Source: Hydnum rufescens UP504
Taxonomy: Eukaryota; Basidiomycota; Agaricomycetes; Cantharellales; Hydnaceae
Direction: 5' to 3'
Length of the DNA stretch: 64,000 nucleotides
NCBI GenBank assembly: GCA_014904985.1
Contig: MU129007.1
Coordinates: forward strand, 62,001 to 126,000
Both the position numbers and the translations under genes were made by a program. This document shows, piece after piece, positions 38,401 through 50,563 of this stretch. Numbering within the stretch: position 1 is the first letter of the stretch; each line of letters starts with the position of its first letter. A model generated the notes under the pieces. That model saw nothing but the letters and a program-made list of their open reading frames with translations, did not search any database and had not been told where the DNA came from.

Positions 38401-39130
38401 GTAGTCTCCTCTCTGACATTTCCGAGCAAAGTTTGGGTCGAACTCGCCGACGAGTACCTGGGGGGCATCTACGTCGACCCTCCCTACCGCTTCCAAAGGA
38501 AAGTGCACCAGATGGACACACCAGGGTCATCGTAGATGGAAACTGATTATACTCACCTGTCGTGCACATGTGGCATATGATATTCTATATCCAGTCAATG
38601 GCATGAAGACGTATGGTGACGTCAATCCATTACACTTCAGCCATGGAAATTTCTGAGGTGGTACACCCAGAATAATTAGGGCTGTCATTTGTAGCATTAG
38701 TGCATCGAAAAGCATCTGCGCCATCATGGAATGGTTATCGAAGTTCTGGTCCTATTATTTAGAGAACCACTCGATGGTTACTATTGGTTTGACCGAGGCA
38801 CCTAGAGACCTCTGTGACTCTGGATGGCTAAATATTCTAGGTGAAATGTCTAGATGCCCCTGGACTCCCAATTGCAGCCTTCGTTATTTTCCCTCCTGAT
38901 AACGAATATGGACAAGACACAAACCTATGCGTCAGTGTAAGAGTGCACTAGTAATTGTCTATATGTATTCTTCATATGCGCCGAGATGCATCCATCGAAT
39001 GCCCTTGCCAACTGAGCCAAAGTCGAGTACGCGCAGGGCGCGACGCAGTCCAACTTTAAATTCGGGACCTCCTGAGACGGAAACAGGTACATGATAATAC
39101 ATCTGCCGCTACCGCTACACACCCGTACAA
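35430..39130. other. gene-poor interval with weak coding islands
   Basis: This 3.7-kb stretch has no gene I can support. Frames are short and stop often. The best coding-like islands are on the minus strand, at 38527-38727 (hydrophobic start, ending in ISYATCARQ just before a GTGAGT donor) and 38251-38508 (DVDAPQVLVGEFDPNFARKC). They could be two exons of a small unrecognised gene or a relic. 37041-37283 minus also has an open frame with no recognised similarity. No terminal repeats or transposase motifs were seen. Confidence 0.4.
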
Positions 39131-39136
39131 AGAATA

Positions 39137-42100
39137 TCACAGGCCTAACCTAGCCCTACGAAGCTGTCCAAGAAGCTCCACACATTCTCCGGCTTGCGCC
39201 CTCACAACGCCATCCTGATCGGTCGCATGAACGTACTGCACAATCGTTGCCATTCGTGCCTCAAGGGCCAGATTAAATGACTCGAATTGAAGGGGGACAT
39301 CTTGATCTGTTGCGTACGAGCGAATTACTGCCGTTCGGATGAGAAGGGCTAAAAAGTGTAGAGCCGCGCGCCTGAATGCGGGTGTTTTGGCCGTGGTTGC
39401 GAGGGCAGGGAAGCTGTCTTCGTAGGCCAATCTACTCGTTGCTGTGGTGGTGGGCTTATCATTCGACGCCTTACCTCCCAGTGAGCCAGTTGCGTTCGGA
39501 GGATCTGACGTGAATGGGACACTTTCGAGTTGAATGAGGTCAACAGCCGCTTCTGCCATTTCATCCGACCAGGGTATAATTGAAATGCTTGAGGTATCAG
39601 CACATAATGCCAGTATGGAGAGTGATGACGCCCGGAGTATCGCAGGGACATGTCTTGAACGGAAGATTCGCAACATTGGAGGTACTAGTACCTCAGCTGG
39701 AACGTATTGAAATATCATCATCAACTCAATGGGAGCCTTACAACCAGCGCACCATATATTGACAGTGCGTCTCCACCGCGCCGAATAACTTGCCCTAAAG
39801 CCTCCCCGATTCTTAGTCTTTTATCAAGGTCGTTCTGTTGCACACCGAAGCTGGGGTCCTCAGCGCCGCGAGTGTATATGTCGACCAATCTGTATAATAT
39901 ATCTCTACCCAGTCGATGAACCATAGCGGCCAAGCCCTGCACCGCATTGAGGAAGACAAAACTATCGTCATCTTGCACCGATTGCATGAAGATATCAAGA
40001 ATAGCTGGCACGAGACTTTGATCTAGGATGTGTTCTACCCCATTGTTTCTATCTGGGGGAACAACGAGCTGCCGAAGCATCAGTAAGCCGTGGGCACGAA
40101 CAGGAAGAATGGGGTCTTGAAGGAGCTTTAAGGCCTCTTGGTAGATTTCGTGATCCGGTCGACGCTAGTTTTTCTTCTTTGGCCCTAGAGTTGCAGAGGA
40201 AGCCCCACGTGCAGTAATGATTAGTCGGGCTTCGAGCGCTGGTTTTCGGATAGAATCCGAGGGATTGTTGGTGAAGGGTTCGAGATGCGAGAATATAACT
40301 TGAAGTATCGGTGTGTTTCCCGGTGTCAAATCAGGATCGCCTATGGTCAGGGTAAGCGTTTGCAAGACATCACCCATCTGCCCCATGTGACCACCTGCCT
40401 TCCAATACCGATAAAAGCAGATTAACAGCCGTGAAAGCCATATCGTCACCGCCAGCAGCATCCCCTTCGTCTTCATCATCCTCGTCCTCATCGTCACTGT
40501 CTCGATCTATTATCCGCAAGTCATCCTTACGTAGTCCTGTTGGTGCGGCGTCAGGAAAGGCAAAATTTCTTCCGTGACTAGGGGCTTGGGGGCTGGGGGC
40601 TTTGGACGGCATAGGGAACGGCTGTAGCGCATGCGCGATAAAACCCAAGATGTGCTCTATCTCCTTGAGCACGGCGGAGCCAAGCTGTTCCACCATTTCG
40701 AGGACAATATTCAAATGCATCATCACTCTGACATATCAAACAACGTTGATCCGAGGCCAAAAAACGGAACAGTTTGAACGAACCGAAGGGGATCTACCGC
40801 ATCACCGGCCTGGCGGAGTGTGCTGTACTCGTCTAAACATCGTACCAGCAATGCCCTGAAACTTCTTTTCTATCGACAGCCTTGAGAAACTTCACGAGCT
40901 GGACGGGATCAGGACATATTTGAAGTGGATTTCCCGGTGCAGCCTGAGGATCCAGCAAGGAGGTAAGACTTGGAATAGTATTCGACTGTCTCCTGTGCCG
41001 AATGAGGGGACATTAGGAACCGAAAGATAGCACGAATGAAGCGACCAACCTCCGCTCTACAACGAGTTCGCCATTTGTAAGCGTCCATTCGTTACGCAAG
41101 CACTGCGCGAATCGGTTAGTCCCCAACCGCCGGACCCTTGGATCACCATCCACCATCCAGTTATGGCGTCCGCGCTCCCAGCAGTCCGAGCCCATGTCTT
41201 TAGTAAACCTTCTACCACATCCTTTGTCCCAGGCTCGGCGAGAACTGCCCCGGATGCTCCGACAAGTATTCATGCAACGAGTAAAGTGACACCAAGATGG
41301 GACTCAGAAGAGAAGATATGAGTGTTGGAGAGGGATCCGTGTTTAATAGGAGAGAAGTAAGCGAGGCAAGGGATTGGAATGTGGTCTTATTGAAATCGCC
41401 TGAAGCGGGAGTCGACGCTAGATCGGAGCTGTAAAACGGCGAATGAATAGTGGGAAGCAGGATGGGATTGACAATAGGTGCAGTGGTTGGCGATGTGAGA
41501 AGCCTCGATATAGTGAAGGCGGCACCCCGCCGATGGGAGACGGGGGTCGTTGGAGCTGCCTTATCAACAGCCTGTGGCCTCGAGGAGACGATTATCGCAA
41601 GTAATTGAGGAATGAGGATTCGGAAGTACTCCTTTTTATGTACCATTTAGAAAGTCATCACTCGTGAGACGATTTATATCACGTACGGAAGGCTGCACAT
41701 TGCTTGGTGGGTGAGTGAGGACTTTTGATAGATACTCTAGCCTTGTCAAAGGTGCCTCTATGAAGTAGAGACGGGGTCGTCATAAAAGCTATATTGACGG
41801 ATTCAGTAACTCCACCTTCAACTCCATCTTCGTCACCAAATATGGCGGAAAATAGGCCCCTGACTCCGTCTGGTCTCATGAGCTCACGGCTCAATAGGTG
41901 AGAACAGGCTTTTCTAAGCCATGCAGGGGGCGGGGGTAAGCCTGGAGAAGGAGACATGATAATTCCAAGCGATGTTATCGATTGTGAGGCAGGCAGGCTA
42001 GAATCTTCCGTTAAAGTCAGTTTACAGCAAAGCATTTTTATGGCTCACAAATTCATCAATCGATCGGCATTGGCTTGTACGGACGAGAGGAGATAGACAG

Positions 42101-42807
42101 TTTCCCGAGGAAACTGGTTGGGTGGCTTCATCCAACCAAGGAAAACTGCAGGACGTAAGATATCTGTAGCGTGTCGGGATACAATACTTTGGGTGATGTG
42201 AGTCTGCGGAATGGAGGACTCTGCATTGCGTCCTTCACCAGATGCAGAACCAGCAGGGGAAGGTGTGGCCGACCGAAATACAAGTGTGAATAGACGTAAA
42301 GTCATAGAGAGCAATTTCTCGATGTTGGCCCCGGATTCTGCACTTCAATGATTCGAGGAGCATCAGGGCGAGAAGGGCTCCATATCTTAGAAATCTCTTG
42401 GTCCACGGCCCATTTAAATATAATGGATATGAGAGTTTTCAGCTGGGCCAGATGTCGTGTCCCTATAAGTGGTGGCACGGCTAAGAAATTATATCTGTTA
42501 GCCTCGCGGATTCAAGCCTGAAGGTTGCGTCAGACACCTGATGGTCCGTCGTCGACATCCAATATCGCCTGCACCTTTTCCACGATCTCAAGAGCAAATA
42601 AAGCAGTCTGTTCTTGATCACATCTGCATCCTTCAAATCCACTTCCTCTAAACATTCTTCTTCACTAAGCAGGTTCCTAGCATCACGAAGCCTCCGTAAT
42701 AGGACATGCGCAACATCTTGAGTTCTTGGAGGATCGGAGGGTTTGGTAGTGCCAGAGAGCAAAGACGCAGCATCCAATAGCTTGAGTAAGACATCCCTGG
42801 AACTCAT
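39137..42807 (-). CDS. RTP1: RTP1/TANGO6-type RNA polymerase II assembly factor
   Basis: A large helical-repeat protein. The C-terminal half holds the two conserved RTP1 domains: [20 protein letters not shown] followed by [15 protein letters not shown] (39720-40080), and the final domain [20 protein letters not shown] and [20 protein letters not shown] through [19 protein letters not shown] (39137-39724). In yeast Rtp1 helps assemble and import RNA polymerase II; the animal relative is TANGO6. The acidic loop at about 40440-40560 ([14 protein letters not shown]) is probably disordered. The N-terminus ([19 protein letters not shown]) starts at 42807, only 57 bases from the RIO1 start codon on the opposite strand. 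An upstream in-frame ATG at 42870 would overlap the RIO1 coding region. About seven introns. Confidence 0.8.
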
Positions 42808-42864
42808 TGCACAATTGAATTGGCCGGGTTCAGCCGGAGATCCGACCTCACCATCCCTTCCAGG

Positions 42865-45091
42865 ATGCATATACAGGTTGAGGACTCATCTGGACAGTTT
42901 GAGGATGATCTTGGCGATCTAGAAAAAAAAGTAGCCTCAGTGAAGCTGGCTCAGGGGCTTCGCCCGAATATTGAAGCGTACATTGACGATCCCGATGCTT
43001 TGCTCTGGGATTCTTCTGACGAAGACGACGACGAATACGATTCACAATTGGAGGCCCAGGCCTGGGATGAATCTCTAACAAGAGTGGATGATGAAGACTG
43101 GGAAATTGCTGAAGGAGGTTCGCCAAACCATTTTAGTATACGAGGGTCATTAACGAAAGCCACATATGAGATAGATTTCACTAAGTCCTATAATCGCTTA
43201 AGGCAGCATGTCGAGGTACGGACGGGACAAGCGTCTGGATCATCGTCCAAACACACGAGCGTTCCTGTGGCACATCTCCCAGCAACGAATCGACCTCGCG
43301 TTTCGAAACAGAAGTCTGCGCCTGATGCAATTGCTGGCCCCGCCCAAAAAGCTCGCACCCAAAGCGATCAACTGGCGATGCTCTCAAAGTATAATTCTCG
43401 AATTGCCAATATTACTATGCCTTACACGTTGGGTTATGGAATGGGTGGTGTGGCCACTAATCGCAAAGGGGCGAGCGAGCGCGCGAACATCAAAGACAAA
43501 GCGGACCGTGCCACAAACGAACAAGTCCTTGATCCTCGAACGAGGATAATATTGTTTAAAATGATAAACCGAGGCCTTATCGAGGAAGTCAACGGCTGCG
43601 TTAGTACTGGGAAAGAGGTAAGCCGCCGCTGAGGGTCTCGCACCATCCAGATTCATATTAACTAGTACGGGATATTTTCGCCCCCCCAGGCAAATGTTTA
43701 TCATGCGCTAACTCCAGAAGGTCGACATCTAGCCCTCAAGATCTACAAGACATCCATTCTGGTATTCAAAGATCGAGACAAATATGTAACAGGGGAGCAT
43801 CGTTTCCGGAATGGCTACAGCCGCCATAATCCACGGAAGATGGTGAAGATGTGGGCGGAAAAGGAAATGCGGAACTTGAAGCGTTTAGCAGCCGCTGATA
43901 TTCGTTGCCCTGAGGTTCTCGAGGTGAAGGAGAATGTTTTGGTGATTAGCTTCTTGGGCGATGACGAAGGATGGTATGTATGGATCTAACATCATGTATC
44001 TCTTGGTTCTCCGAAATTACAACGACCCCCCTTGACCTGATTTTCTAGGGCCTCCCCTCGATTAAAAGATGCAGCAATTCCAGCAGAACACCTCGAGGAG
44101 CTCTACTTTGAGATTGTTATCGCGATGCGAAAGATGTACCATTCTTGCAAATTGGTTCATGCTGATTTGAGTGAGTATAACATACTGTGGGTCCTTCTAG
44201 CCATGTATACCCTTTCCCCATCTTATACTTAATCCGGCCTAGGTTCCATCAATCACATCTGTACGTCATTGATGTTTCTCAATCTGTGGAACACGATCAC
44301 CCTGCAGCCTTCGACTTCCTTCGGTCCGACATAAAAAATATTGAAGAGTTTTGGTCTCGGAGGGGAACTCGCACGCTAGGGCTTCGGCGAATGTTTGACT
44401 TCGTGGTGAACGATACTATACTCTCTAACGGCGGAGATGAAACAGACCAGACTCTCATTGCCATGCTGCGCCATGGATTGCGGCACGACAGCTTACAGAG
44501 CAAGAGGACAATTTGCTTTCGACAGACAATCCACTCTCCCTTTCTCAATCACAAGCTCAGAATTCGCGCACATTTGTCCTATCGCGAAGCGAAATAAAAC
44601 AATTGGAAGACATTCCGCTTTTGGAGGAAGAGGCACAAGAGGACGCCGTGTTCCTTAAGTCCTATATACCCCGCACACTCGCGGAGGTATTTGATCCAGA
44701 GCGGGACGTTGCGAAGATGACGAGGGGGGAGGGCGCGGAGTTGATCTACGCTGGAATTACAGGCGTCGTCGAGGCAAATCGAACTAAGGATGAACGACAG
44801 ACTTCGGGCCAGTCGTCAGATCTCGAGGGGGATAGTGAGAATGAGGATGGGAGTGAAAGTGATGGGGTGCATAGTGTGCGTGCCCCGAGAGGCCACCGAC
44901 ATGAGGACAGGGGTGAGAAGAAGGTGTGTACGATTTAATGGAATGCGATACTTCCGTCCTCATTCCGGTGTTCACGATCCGTTCAGGAGCGCAAACAGGC
45001 TGTTAAGGAACAAGCGCGGCAAAGACGGCAGAACAAGATTCCCAAGGCGGAGAAGAAGAGAAGGATCAAGCAAACATCTTCAAAGCATTGA
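42865..45091 (+). CDS. RIO1: RIO1 atypical serine kinase
   Basis: RIO1 acts in the final cytoplasmic maturation of the 40S ribosomal subunit and also affects rDNA transcription. After an acidic N-terminus come [33 protein letters not shown] and the RIO P-loop STGKEANVYHA (spliced at 43618), then [20 protein letters not shown] with the catalytic lysine. [29 protein letters not shown] (catalytic loop) and [15 protein letters not shown] (metal-binding Asp) follow. The C-terminus has [20 protein letters not shown], an acidic stretch and a basic end spliced near 44,930-44,985 ([12 protein letters not shown]). At about 44,480, between TLIAMLRHG and ARQLTEQED, the frame moves by one base without an intron, probably a consensus error. 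Confidence 0.94.
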
Positions 45092-45251
45092 CAATTCATA
45101 CACAGCCCTGATTGTGGAGCCAGACTGTATCGAAGGCACGAGTGGTGTGCGGCCGCACGCTCAAGCACAGCAACCATAGTCTAGATCAACTAGTACCCTG
45201 GATATAATTGTAGAATGTTCTGATCGATATTGCAAACATGCATAGCAGAAA

Positions 45252-46984
45252 CTACGCGAAGTACATGAGGTCGTTTTTCTTCTTGCTTTGTACTGTAAGG
45301 AAAAAGGACTCAGTGCTGAGAGCCGGAGAGCCGTGTGGATACGTACCTTCCGCAATACCACTGTGGAAATGCTCGTGGTTCAGTTGACTAGCCCCCTCAC
45401 GTAACGCGATCATTCCTGCCTCCACACAGACCTAACGAGTATGCCGCAGGGTTCAGAAACAGTATTCAATCAGCAGAGTGGGGACGAAGACTCACGGCTT
45501 TCAGTTGAGCACCATTGAACTCATCAGTGCTCCTCGCTAACTCCTCGAAGTTGACGCCAGGACCGACGGTCATCTTTCGGCTGTGGATCTCTAAAATCCG
45601 GGCGCGTGCCGTTTCGTTGGGAAGAGGGAATTCGATCTTTCGATCGAAGTCGTCCGGAACGAAGGAGAGCGGGATCAAGAATATCAATTCGATTCGTTGC
45701 TGCGATGACCTAGAGGTTCGTAATGTTGGTGACCATTGTCAAATGTGCAATAGGAATGCTGAGACTCGAACACCCAACCTTTATGCGCTCGTCGCTTCCG
45801 AACCCGTCAAGCTGATTGAGTAGCTCCAACATCGTTCGTTGGACTTCCCGATCACCGCTCTTATCTGAATCAAACCGTTTTGTACCGATGGCGTCCAACT
45901 CGTCAATGAAGATGATTGCAGGGGCTTTCTCCTTCGCCAGTTCAAATGCGTCACGGACGAGCTTCGCACCATCTCCGATGAACATCTGTACGAGCGACGG
46001 ACCGGCAAGCTTAAGGTAGCAGGCATCTGTTTGTGCCGCACATGCCCGAGCAAGGAGCGTCTTGCCTGTGCCAGGGGGACCATACATGAGAGCGCCCTTC
46101 GGTGGCTTGATTCCAAGTGTCTTGAACTTCTCGGCTTGTTGCATTGGTAAGACAATCGCTTCCACCAGTTCCTCGATTTGTTTGTCCAATCCACCAATGT
46201 CGGTATATTTCTCTGTCGGACGTTCGTCAACTTCCATTGCCTTGACGCGAGAATCATATTCGGCAGGAAGAGTGTCGAGAATTAGATACTGAGTCTTTAT
46301 TTACTCCGATGAGATCGCCTGGCTTCAGACTTGATGATGGGACAAGACCAATGAGGGGGAGGAATATAGTCTATACTACAGAATAAGAATGGGAGCAGAA
46401 AGCAATATCCAAAAACGAACCTGACGCGTAGAAGTCTTTATAACAGCGCATTTCCCTTTGCGCATAGAGTCCAAATCCTGATTCGCACCATCCTCTTCTC
46501 CATCCGGATCAACGTCTAAGATCTATATCCAGCTTTAGGATGCGCGTACATCCACGTTGAATGAGCTCACCTCAACTACATTCCCAACAAGGTATGGCAA
46601 AACCTTATTCTGTTTGACCTTCTCACCATTATCTCTAATTTTTTCTTGCATAGCGGTCTGTTCATGTTGTAATCGCTGGGTTTCGGATCGCATTACCTTT
46701 ATAATAAATTGAATTCAGGGTTTGGATCGAGTTCGAGACGAAAGGATCCATAACTAGACCTTGATGTCATTTTCAATAAGACGGGCGCGCGTTTGAATTT
46801 CCTCGACAGTGCCACTCCTCACGTCCTCTGGAATATCCTCCCATGTTTCCTCTGGCGGTTGTTCTGGAGCCGTTTCCATATGAGTGTCACCCAAATCAAC
46901 CAGTAGTGGCGTCGCCTCAGATGAAGAAGAGAGCGCATCAGGCTTGGGCACCGATGGCCCATTTGGTGGTTCTTCAGCAGACAT
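45252..46984 (-). CDS. RPT5: 26S proteasome ATPase subunit RPT5 (6A)
   Basis: One of six AAA ATPases at the base of the proteasome 19S particle. The N-terminus has an acidic leader, then [20 protein letters not shown] and a coiled coil. The OB-fold region follows ([48 protein letters not shown]). The AAA domain has Walker A GPPGTGKT, Walker [12 protein letters not shown] and sensor region [14 protein letters not shown]. The C-terminal exons give [18 protein letters not shown] and the end [11 protein letters not shown]. That tail resembles the HbYX motif used to open the 20S gate, with Phe instead of Tyr at the second-last position. The gene is convergent with RIO1 (160 bases). Its upstream region holds a cluster of GTCAC boxes. 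Confidence 0.96.
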
Positions 46985-47049
46985 GAATCCTAGGGATCGA
47001 CGCGCGTTTTGCAGGAACTAACCGCGGCGAATTCCGTCATTTCTTTCGC

Positions 47050-47290
47050 GTGACTGCTAAGTGTCACGTCACAACTGTGGAAAAGATGCTGGAATCGATA
47101 GCAACTGTCACATCTTGGGGTTACTATCTGCCCTAAGATGTCACACCGAAGGATTGGTGGGGTGCCTAAAAAAGAGGAAGCTTTCTGCTATATACGTCAC
47201 AATGTCACGGCACTATCGTGGGTGTGTTTCTTTGCTAGCGTCACACTTCCTCAGACCCCCCTTTGCTTTGCTACCTTGAATTGGTGTCAC
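47050..47290. promoter_or_regulatory. GTCAC-box cluster upstream of RPT5
   Basis: Nine copies of the pentamer GTCAC (eight on the plus strand, one as GTGAC) lie within about 240 bases directly upstream of the RPT5 start. Plus-strand copies begin near 47063, 47068, 47107, 47140, 47196, 47204, 47240 and 47286, and the inverted copy is near 47050. Random sequence would give about half a copy. Several are extended to TGTCAC or GTCACA. This suggests a binding-site array for a regulator of RPT5. It is not the yeast Rpn4 PACE sequence. Confidence 0.5.
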
Positions 47291-47299
47291 ATCACAAAA

Positions 47300-47895
47300 A
47301 ATTTTCTTTGCTGGAGCTCTAAGATTTGTTGCTGTAGCTTGGCTCCAGCCGGGCAGAGTTTCCCAGCACTGGATCTACACCCGGTTACGCCCACGACCAA
47401 GGGTGCGACCATAGAAAACAGTTCCCTCATTCCAGACTAATTCTATGAAGTGACGGGTGGATTCTCCTCTAATGATTCCTAGGCAAAAATCTAAGAAGCG
47501 TCCTTGCCTCCTGGAACCACCAAGGCCTTGTACTTTTTGGGGCGTTCTATATGATGGCTTCGATCGCTTGAAATTGATCCAGTGAGATCCTCAAATTTAC
47601 CGCATATTCTATCTCCGAAAGAGTTGGCCCTGACCTCCAAATACGGATGGTGCGATCGATCGACTGGTCTGATACGAGTGATTCAACTCCTTTGCGGCGA
47701 AGTCGATCTCTGGGAATCGAGGGGCTCGTAGTATCGAGGCTTGTAGTGGACTCGGCTCATATCGTGCACTGGGAAAATCTAGGGGTAATTCAGCGGGCCC
47801 CCTCTTCCATTTACAGCATGAATCCCCCTGGATGTCAGACTTCTGGCGTTTGAAGAAGAGGGCAAGCTGACATGGTATTTCGTATTCAGGGGGCG
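47300..47895. other. interval without a supported gene
   Basis: Open frames here are short. One minus-strand segment reads SIDRTIRIW, a chance-level resemblance to a WD blade. I see no gene, repeat or RNA that I can support between the GTCAC cluster and the stop of the next minus-strand gene. Confidence 0.4.
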
Positions 47896-47900
47896 AAGCT

Positions 47901-50190
47901 CTATTCCCAAATGCCTTTATTTGCTGAGGCGAATTGCATCAGGTTGTGTCGCTTAGGTGATAATGTGCCCTGCGTCAATTCAACACCTTCCATATCGGAG
48001 AGAAATTCGGACGTGTGGATCTTCTGTCGGTGTTCTTCACGCCAGCTAAATCCCCTCTTAGGCGACAATGTCTTTTGATTCTCCGTGAATGCATGGGATA
48101 CTGATCAAGATGTAGAGAAAGTCATGATACTCACCCGATGGCTTCCTTGTCTCCGATGATTCACAACCTCCTCTAGAGACCGAAATAAATGCATGACCGC
48201 AAGTCGATGTTCTGATAGGCACAATATGACGGAAAGTAACTCAGCATAAAATTGTCCGCTAGCGCGAACTAAATGGTCCTGGACGTTCCATTTTCCCCAT
48301 CTGTTGGGCCTGAGTACTACCAAATACAGAACAACGGGTATGCTCTTCGGCCACTCTGCATGGGCCTGTTTTCGAAAATATACGTTGCCATGGCATGCAC
48401 TCCTAGACGCCATTGAAGGCCACAGCAATGAGGAAGAAAATCACGGAAATCCGATGAACTCCATCTTTGGAGATAACAAGTCATCCAAAACAGGCCAAGC
48501 CACAGGCCCTTTACACGTGACATCAATATCGAGCCTCACCATCACACCGCATTCATGCAAATGTTGGAACCAGCAAATTGAGGCTCTCAATTACGGTGAT
48601 ACACAGAATTTTTTGGAATGACCTCAACGTGGGGCTCTGAAGGAAGATGCGCTGATCTTACTCCCAAATTCAGTAGATGCATGCACCCAGAAATTAATCA
48701 CTGTTTCAATATGTTAATTGTAACCTTTTCAGACTCGCTGGAGTCGGAAGCAGCAGGCGTGTCAAACCACGCTTATGCGACGCGGGCTCCTCCCACGAAA
48801 GCGCACCCTTGACTCGCCGTGAAACATTTGGTCTCCCCTTAGGGATCATTAGGAGTTCAATCCTCCCCACAAATTGAAACGAGGCTCGCATGCGGGTAGT
48901 CAGCTAAGACTATGCGGTATATACGCGAAAAGCAACTATTGCAGTTATTATTCGACGCGATATTTGGCCATTTGAGGCTCTGAATATGATACGTACCCTT
49001 ACATGGAATTGGGAAGGAGAACGGGGCACGGAATCTAGGGTAATTCGCAAATTAGGACTCTACAGACATGAAACAAGTGGGTTTTGAAGTCTGATGAATG
49101 AGCCCTACGTGGATGTACAAAATATTCAATGTCCAGTCCCAAGAAAGGCAATGTCCAACCAGCGAAGAAAGGCGTCAGATCCTCAATACAGCCTGGATGA
49201 TCATGCGTGGGACACGCACGGCCCCCATGAATGGCCCATGCATGACGGGAGTATTATGTTCAGCAAGTGCATCAAGTCCTTTGCGGATGGTTCGAATTGC
49301 TTCATGCGCCTCGTCAGAAAAGCGAGCGAGGCCAGCACGTGGGCGAGCGGTACCACCCTCATCACTATCCCCATTCAATTGGCTAGATTCATTTGAAAGG
49401 TGGGCAGGAAAGAGCTCCGAAGGTGTAGATGATCCATCGGGATGTGGGCGCGGCTGTTCTTTGAGTAGATCCAGTGTTGTAGGATCAAGATCAAAAAGAA
49501 ATCGAAGGATGGATTCGAATGGAAAGCGGAAAACTTTTGAGGACATATATGAAATGGAGGCGGAGGGATCAGGGCGGTTACGTTGGGTTTCGCGTGACCG
49601 AAGCTCGACGAGAAAAAGAGAACCAAAATCAGACCCATCCTCCGACAATCCATGCGAGGACGCAGTAGTCGAGAAGTGGAGTTCCGAGGATGCGCTTTCA
49701 TATTCAGTGCTAATGGTCGGGGTGAGCGCTCCAGACAGTGGGCGTCGCCCTTGCATTAATGATGAAGGCAAGGAGCTCGTCGGAGTGTCTTCCCCGCCCC
49801 AGTCCCGGAGCTCTGCATTGTCGCTCGTGTACATCCATCTAAAGTCGGACTGAAGGAGCGCTAGCCTATCTCTGGTGAGGGGCTCGGGGGAAAGACTGTT
49901 GTGCCGGGCGTCTGAGCTTAAATCGTCCCATGAGTCAGTTGGAGTGCCCGAGGGGGAATGACCTTCGACAGAGGATATGAGGGAGGTGGGAATGGACAGA
50001 CTAGTGGATCCACGTCTGAGATCGGAGGGTGGGGGCGTGGGGGGTCGACGGATGGTGGCGAGGGGAATATGAGATGCGAGGCGGCCGTTAATTCACGTGC
50101 GGAGACCGCGGAAGGGGAGGGGAGGTCCCTACTATCCAGGTCACTCGAGCGGACTCTGACACGTTCGGGGCGTCTGAGATAGGTCGCCAT
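47901..50190 (-). CDS. unrecognised protein, multi-exon
   Basis: I do not recognise this family. The N-terminal region (about 49850-50190) is Ser/Pro-rich and disordered. The largest exon (49175-49930) is low in complexity at first, then has FRFPFESILRFLFDLDPTTL and EAIRTIRKGLDALAEHN with GPFMGAVRVPRMIIQA. Later exons carry ASFQFVGRIELLMIPKGRPN (about 48770-48890), VRLDIDVTCKGPVAWPVLDD (48430-48550), YLVVLRPNRWGKWNVQDHLV and ELLSVILCLSEHRLAVMHLF (48135-48350). A last exon joined by a clean GTGAGT intron after GSHR starts TLSPKRGFSWREEHRQ and ends at 47901. The mixture of hydrophobic helices and charged segments suggests a folded C-terminal half. The join between the first two exons is unclear (a frame change near 50,000). 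Confidence 0.55.
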
Positions 50191-50563
50191 CGGTGACGAC
50201 CTGGGGCTTGGGGGAGGCGTTTGACGCCGAGGAAGATGCCGAAATGCATCCCATATATGGAACTTGTCATTTTAGCGAAGTCAAAAACGAGGCAACATGA
50301 GGCTGAGGGACGTCCAATCGCATGCCCACGCTGCTTCGGCTCACGTCTCTTCCTCTTTGTATAATATCTTCGGGTCTTCGTCTCTTTGTCGAGCTTGCTC
50401 CTCTTGAAGCTCCAAAGTTTGTATCGCCGCATCCTTCTTCCGCCGCTTTATTCTATTGCACGGAATTCACTGGAGGAAAAGCTGGTCCCACTGGTTCGAC
50501 CATTTCTAGCTTCACATTATTTTTTTTTTGGGAGCCACACACGTCTGCGGTACTCTCCTGCTC

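Noticed and set aside
39000..39030. tRNA-like A-box (TGGCTCAGTTGG) on the minus strand
   Set aside because: No matching B-box (GGTTCGANTCC) at the right distance and no acceptor stem pairing; it lies in ordinary intergenic sequence.
47640..47720. WD40-like segment (SIDRTIRIW) on the minus strand
   Set aside because: Only one short motif with stops close on either side and no further blades; probably chance.
48840..48870. T-arm-like sequence (GGAGTTCAATCCTCC)
   Set aside because: No D-arm, anticodon arm or acceptor stem can be drawn, and the segment is the antisense of a coding exon of the minus-strand gene.
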